From positions 709,094 to 773,093 of the forward strand of contig CAWFTJ010000001.1 of the NCBI GenBank assembly GCA_963818685.1: 64,000 nucleotides of DNA. Direction: 5' to 3'. The notes beneath the pieces were generated by a model. It did no database searches. It saw only the letters and a list, made by a program, of their open reading frames with translations, and was not told where the DNA came from. This DNA is from CAJCJE01 sp963818685 (GTDB lineage Bacteria > Actinomycetota > Actinomycetes > Mycobacteriales > Pseudonocardiaceae). Both the position numbers and the translations under genes were made by a program. Below are positions 61,732-64,000 of the stretch, in pieces (within the stretch, counting starts at the first letter, position 1; every line of letters begins with the position of its first letter).

Positions 61732-62573
61732 ACCGATGTCCTCCATTCCAGGATGCGCAAGTCGGCCGAGTCGAGTTCGAGCGTGGTCACGCCCACGTTC
61801 TCTTTCAGGTGACGTAGCGACGCCGTGCCCGGTATGGGAATGAGATTGGCCGAGCGGTGCAGCAGCCACGCGAGTGCCACCTGCGCAGGGCCTACTCTGT
61901 GCTTTTCAGCCACCTTCGCTAGGCGATCTTCCGCAACTGAAGCCAAGTTGCCGCGTTCCAGGGGAAACCAAGCAAGAAAGGGGATCCCCTCCGATGAGGT
62001 CAGGTCGACGAGAGCATCGTCAGCGCGATGGTTGATGTTGTACCGGTTCTGCACTGACGAGATCCGCACGATCCTCTGTGCGCGTCGGAGCTGATCTATC
62101 GACACGTTGCACAAACCAACATCCTTGATGACGCGCTCTTGCTGCATTTGTGCCAACGTTTCGACGGAGTTCTCGAACTGCACGGCGGGGTCCGGACCGT
62201 GCAGTTGGTACAGATCGATGCGGTCCAGCCGCAGCCGTTGCAAGGACATTTCGCAACAGCGGCGAAGGCGGTCCGGCGCGGCGCTGGGGATCCACTCGCC
62301 CGGTCGTGGGCACGTCATCCCGCCCTTGGTTGCGATGACTAACCCGGGGCGGTAAGGATACAGGGCACTCGCGATCATCATCTCGGATATCTTGGGTCCA
62401 TAGCAGTCCGCAGTGTCGATGAGGTCGCAATCAATCGCTGCAGCAGCGAGGATCGTTTCGGCGTCAGCACGAGACTGCGGTGGTCCGAAACCGGCGGGAC
62501 CGAGGAGGCGCAAAGCGCCAAACCCTAGGCGCCGAACCGGTGCGCCGCCCACGCGTACCTGCTCATCACTCAT
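61728..62573 (-). CDS. aldo/keto reductase
   Basis: 281-aa TIM barrel, NADPH-dependent. RRLGFGALRLLG at the start; catalytic tetrad in IDTADCYG (Asp/Tyr), TKGG (Lys) and YQLHGPD (His); C-terminal LLHRSANLIPIPGTASLRHLKENV with the cofactor phosphate site. Substrate unknown. 4-nt overlaps on both sides place it inside a tight operon. Confidence 0.88.
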   Translation of the reverse strand: MSDEQVRVGGAPVRRLGFGALRLLGPAGFGPPQSRADAETILAAAAIDCDLIDTADCYGPKISEMMIASALYPYRPGLVIATKGGMTCPRPGEWIPSAAPDRLRRCCEMSLQRLRLDRIDLYQLHGPDPAVQFENSVETLAQMQQERVIKDVGLCNVSIDQLRRAQRIVRISSVQNRYNINHRADDALVDLTSSEGIPFLAWFPLERGNLASVAEDRLAKVAEKHRVGPAQVALAWLLHRSANLIPIPGTASLRHLKENVGVTTLELDSADLRILEWRTSV

Positions 62574-63211
62574 TCCAGACCTTTCGACACGGACGATCCC
62601 AAGCGGTCAGGAAAGCGAACATAGGGTTCGATCTCCGCTGCTCTACGGTGGCGAATCCTACGGAGGGCTGACACGGCGTTATCGGTGCTCCGGCTGGTTT
62701 GGATCAGCGACCTCGATGTCGAAACCAAAGGCTCGACTGAAGTGACGTGCCTTTCGGCCTCGACCAGATCAGCTTCGAGTAGGCGCTCCCGCACGAACGC
62801 CAACCGGGGCTGCATCGAAGCAAGATCCGTGCTGGACTGCGGCATCATCCTGATCACCTCGCTGAGCCGCTTGCGGTAGCCCCGGTACTCCGTATGCATC
62901 CGACCAGTCAGCGGTGCGCTGGTCAAGGGTGGCAGCATGCTCGGACGGAGCACATCCTGGTAGAACCAGTCGGGCACAGCCAATGCCTGGGCCCGCGCTC
63001 CGGCGAAACCGTCGACGATGCGCGTTGCGTTGTCTAGGGCTCTGATCGCACACTGCTGGTCGCCCGCGCGCAGTCCTTCCGCCGCGTCTGCCAGGGCGTA
63101 CGCGGCGTGAACGTTCAACATTGCATGTAACTGGTGGCCTACTACCCACCGCCGCATCCACATCTCGTCCGAGGTCAGATTGGTCTTTGGTGGTGCCTGC
63201 ATTTGCTCCAT
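62570..63211 (-). CDS. hypothetical helical protein
   Basis: 213 aa, mostly helical, no recognised family. Notable: VVGHQLHAMLNVHAAYALADAAEGLRAGD and the Arg-rich C-terminal end. ATG at 63211 has AAGGAGG about 12 bases upstream; overlaps the end of the previous gene by about 37 nt and the reductase gene by 4 nt. Confidence 0.6.
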   Translation of the reverse strand: MEQMQAPPKTNLTSDEMWMRRWVVGHQLHAMLNVHAAYALADAAEGLRAGDQQCAIRALDNATRIVDGFAGARAQALAVPDWFYQDVLRPSMLPPLTSAPLTGRMHTEYRGYRKRLSEVIRMMPQSSTDLASMQPRLAFVRERLLEADLVEAERHVTSVEPLVSTSRSLIQTSRSTDNAVSALRRIRHRRAAEIEPYVRFPDRLGSSVSKGLE

Positions 63212-63658
63212 GCACGCCGGTTCCTCCTTCGCTGGAACAATGTGACCACCGCAGAAATCGCCAGCATCACCCGCGTGAGGTCACTGCCAGCGAGCGGTGC
63301 GTGGACAAGGTCCTCGGCCGCGTCGCCGATGACGCGCAAGCACTCCAGCATTGCGGTGTTCGCGGACAAAATCCACCGTCCTGATCCTGAAGTACCGCTG
63401 CACCTCCGACTTCGGCTCCGGCAACTCCTCGATGTCGACATGATGTGGCTTGATGCAGGCGCGCGCCGCCCTGGCCACGGCCGCAACGCCTGCCATACGC
63501 GCTCCTGCTGAAAGGAAACCGTCAAATGAGGCGATAGCCTTCCTCAACACGCCAATATCCACGGTCGCGCCCTGCGCCGCCTGTCGCCTTTCCAACGGGT
63601 CGCCGAAACAGACGACGGGTGGAAGCGAGCTTTCGAACCAGTCGGCCGGAAACGACAT
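63175..63658 (-). pseudogene. hypothetical protein, one frameshift
   Basis: Starts at ATG 63658 (MSFPADWFESSLPPVVCFGD), reads to RTVDFVRE, then shifts at about 63365 and continues as NTAMLECLRVIGDAAEDLVHAPLAGSDLTRVMLAIS to a stop at 63175. The two parts look like one ~160-aa helical protein. No family recognised. An assembly indel is as likely as decay. Confidence 0.5.
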
Positions 63659-63704
63659 AGCAAACAACCAATCTACACTCGAAGGGTTGGCAGCGCTAAG
63701 TTGT

Positions 63705-64000
63705 TCAAGTAATCAGTACATTACTGGACACTCCGTCGATGACAGCGGTCAGATGGTTTACAACGGTATGCTTAGAAAGCACATCAGCGCGAGCTCTGGT
63801 ACCCAGCCGCAACCTGCGATCTTGGTCTCTGGCGAGAGTGAGCACATGGTTCACCCAAATCCTGTCGGAAGATCCGGGCTGGACAAGAACCCCATTAGAG
63901 CCGTGGTCGACCTGCAATGGAATTCCTCCTACCGCGGACGCGATGACAGCTTTGGCGCGAGCATCGCCTCGGTGACTGTCAAGCCGAAGCCCTCCTGCAC
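63705..64000 (-). pseudogene. group 1 (GT4) glycosyltransferase, C-terminal end, frameshifted and cut by window
   Basis: At the window edge the frame reads QEGFGLTVTEAM, the nucleotide-sugar-binding E-G-F-G-L-x-x-x-E motif of GT-B glycosyltransferases. It shifts near 63950 and continues as AKAVIASAVGGIPLQVDHGSNGVLVQP to a stop at 63705. Presumed first known gene of the operon reading left. Confidence 0.75.

Noticed and set aside
40223..64000. Second copy of the tRNA-Ala 3' end as attR inside the window
   Set aside because: Scanning for TTCGAAC-containing segments found no second match to the T arm and acceptor end.

Overview
The window is high-GC DNA with frequent GTG starts and AGGAGG-type ribosome sites. 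It comes from an actinobacterium, most likely Pseudonocardiales: it carries a four-gene conservon operon (sensor kinase, roadblock, DUF742, GTPase), a WS/DGAT acyltransferase, DUF2637 plasmid-type genes and actinobacterial IS families. The species call is inference.

Layout. (1) 1-19.5 kb is a purine-catabolism locus. It holds the xanthine dehydrogenase Mo subunit (cut by the window edge), guanine deaminase and an AzgA-type permease. A minus-strand block hyi-glxR-gcl-glxK-allB-alc faces a plus-strand block uraD-uraH-uricase-NCS2 permease, and aceB with a DUF6986 aldolase-like gene faces an IclR regulator. Together these take guanine/xanthine to urate, HIU, OHCU, allantoin, allantoate and ureidoglycolate, then glyoxylate to tartronate semialdehyde, glycerate and 2-phosphoglycerate, with malate synthase as a second glyoxylate exit. 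(2) 19.5-29.8 kb is a myo-inositol island: iolG-like and GntR (minus), then iolE-like, iolC, a Cgl0158-type aldolase, an ABC importer (binding protein, permease, ATPase), iolB and iolD (plus, 1-4 nt overlaps through most of the run). (3) 29.8-40.1 kb is ordinary chromosome: SDR, WS/DGAT, XRE regulator, conservon, DUF2127, VIT1-like and DsbA-like genes. (4) 40.2-51.8 kb starts at tRNA-Ala(GGC), followed by a large serine recombinase and an IS pile-up: IS1380, broken IS110, second IS1380, IS5, and a DDE element split by an IS21. (5) 51.8-59.1 kb is plasmid- or ICE-like DNA. Two diverged ~0.8 kb direct repeats, each with a hairpin, an HTH gene and a DUF2637 gene, bracket a 1015-aa HTH/P-loop ATPase; a broken TPR gene follows. 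(6) 59.1-64 kb has an ATP-grasp gene convergent with a tight minus-strand operon (glycosyltransferase fragment, unknown, unknown, aldo/keto reductase, beta-propeller-like protein, DUF2332).

Caveat: several otherwise well-conserved genes carry single-base frameshifts (gcl at least seven, NCS2 permease, iolD, DUF2637 copy B, the gene at 63.2 kb, the terminal glycosyltransferase). Uninterrupted family sequence continues on both sides of each shift, so many are probably assembly indels rather than real decay. The strongest leads for something undescribed are the repeat-bracketed ATPase, the unknown operon at the right end, and the start-codon hairpins shared by all five intact IS elements.
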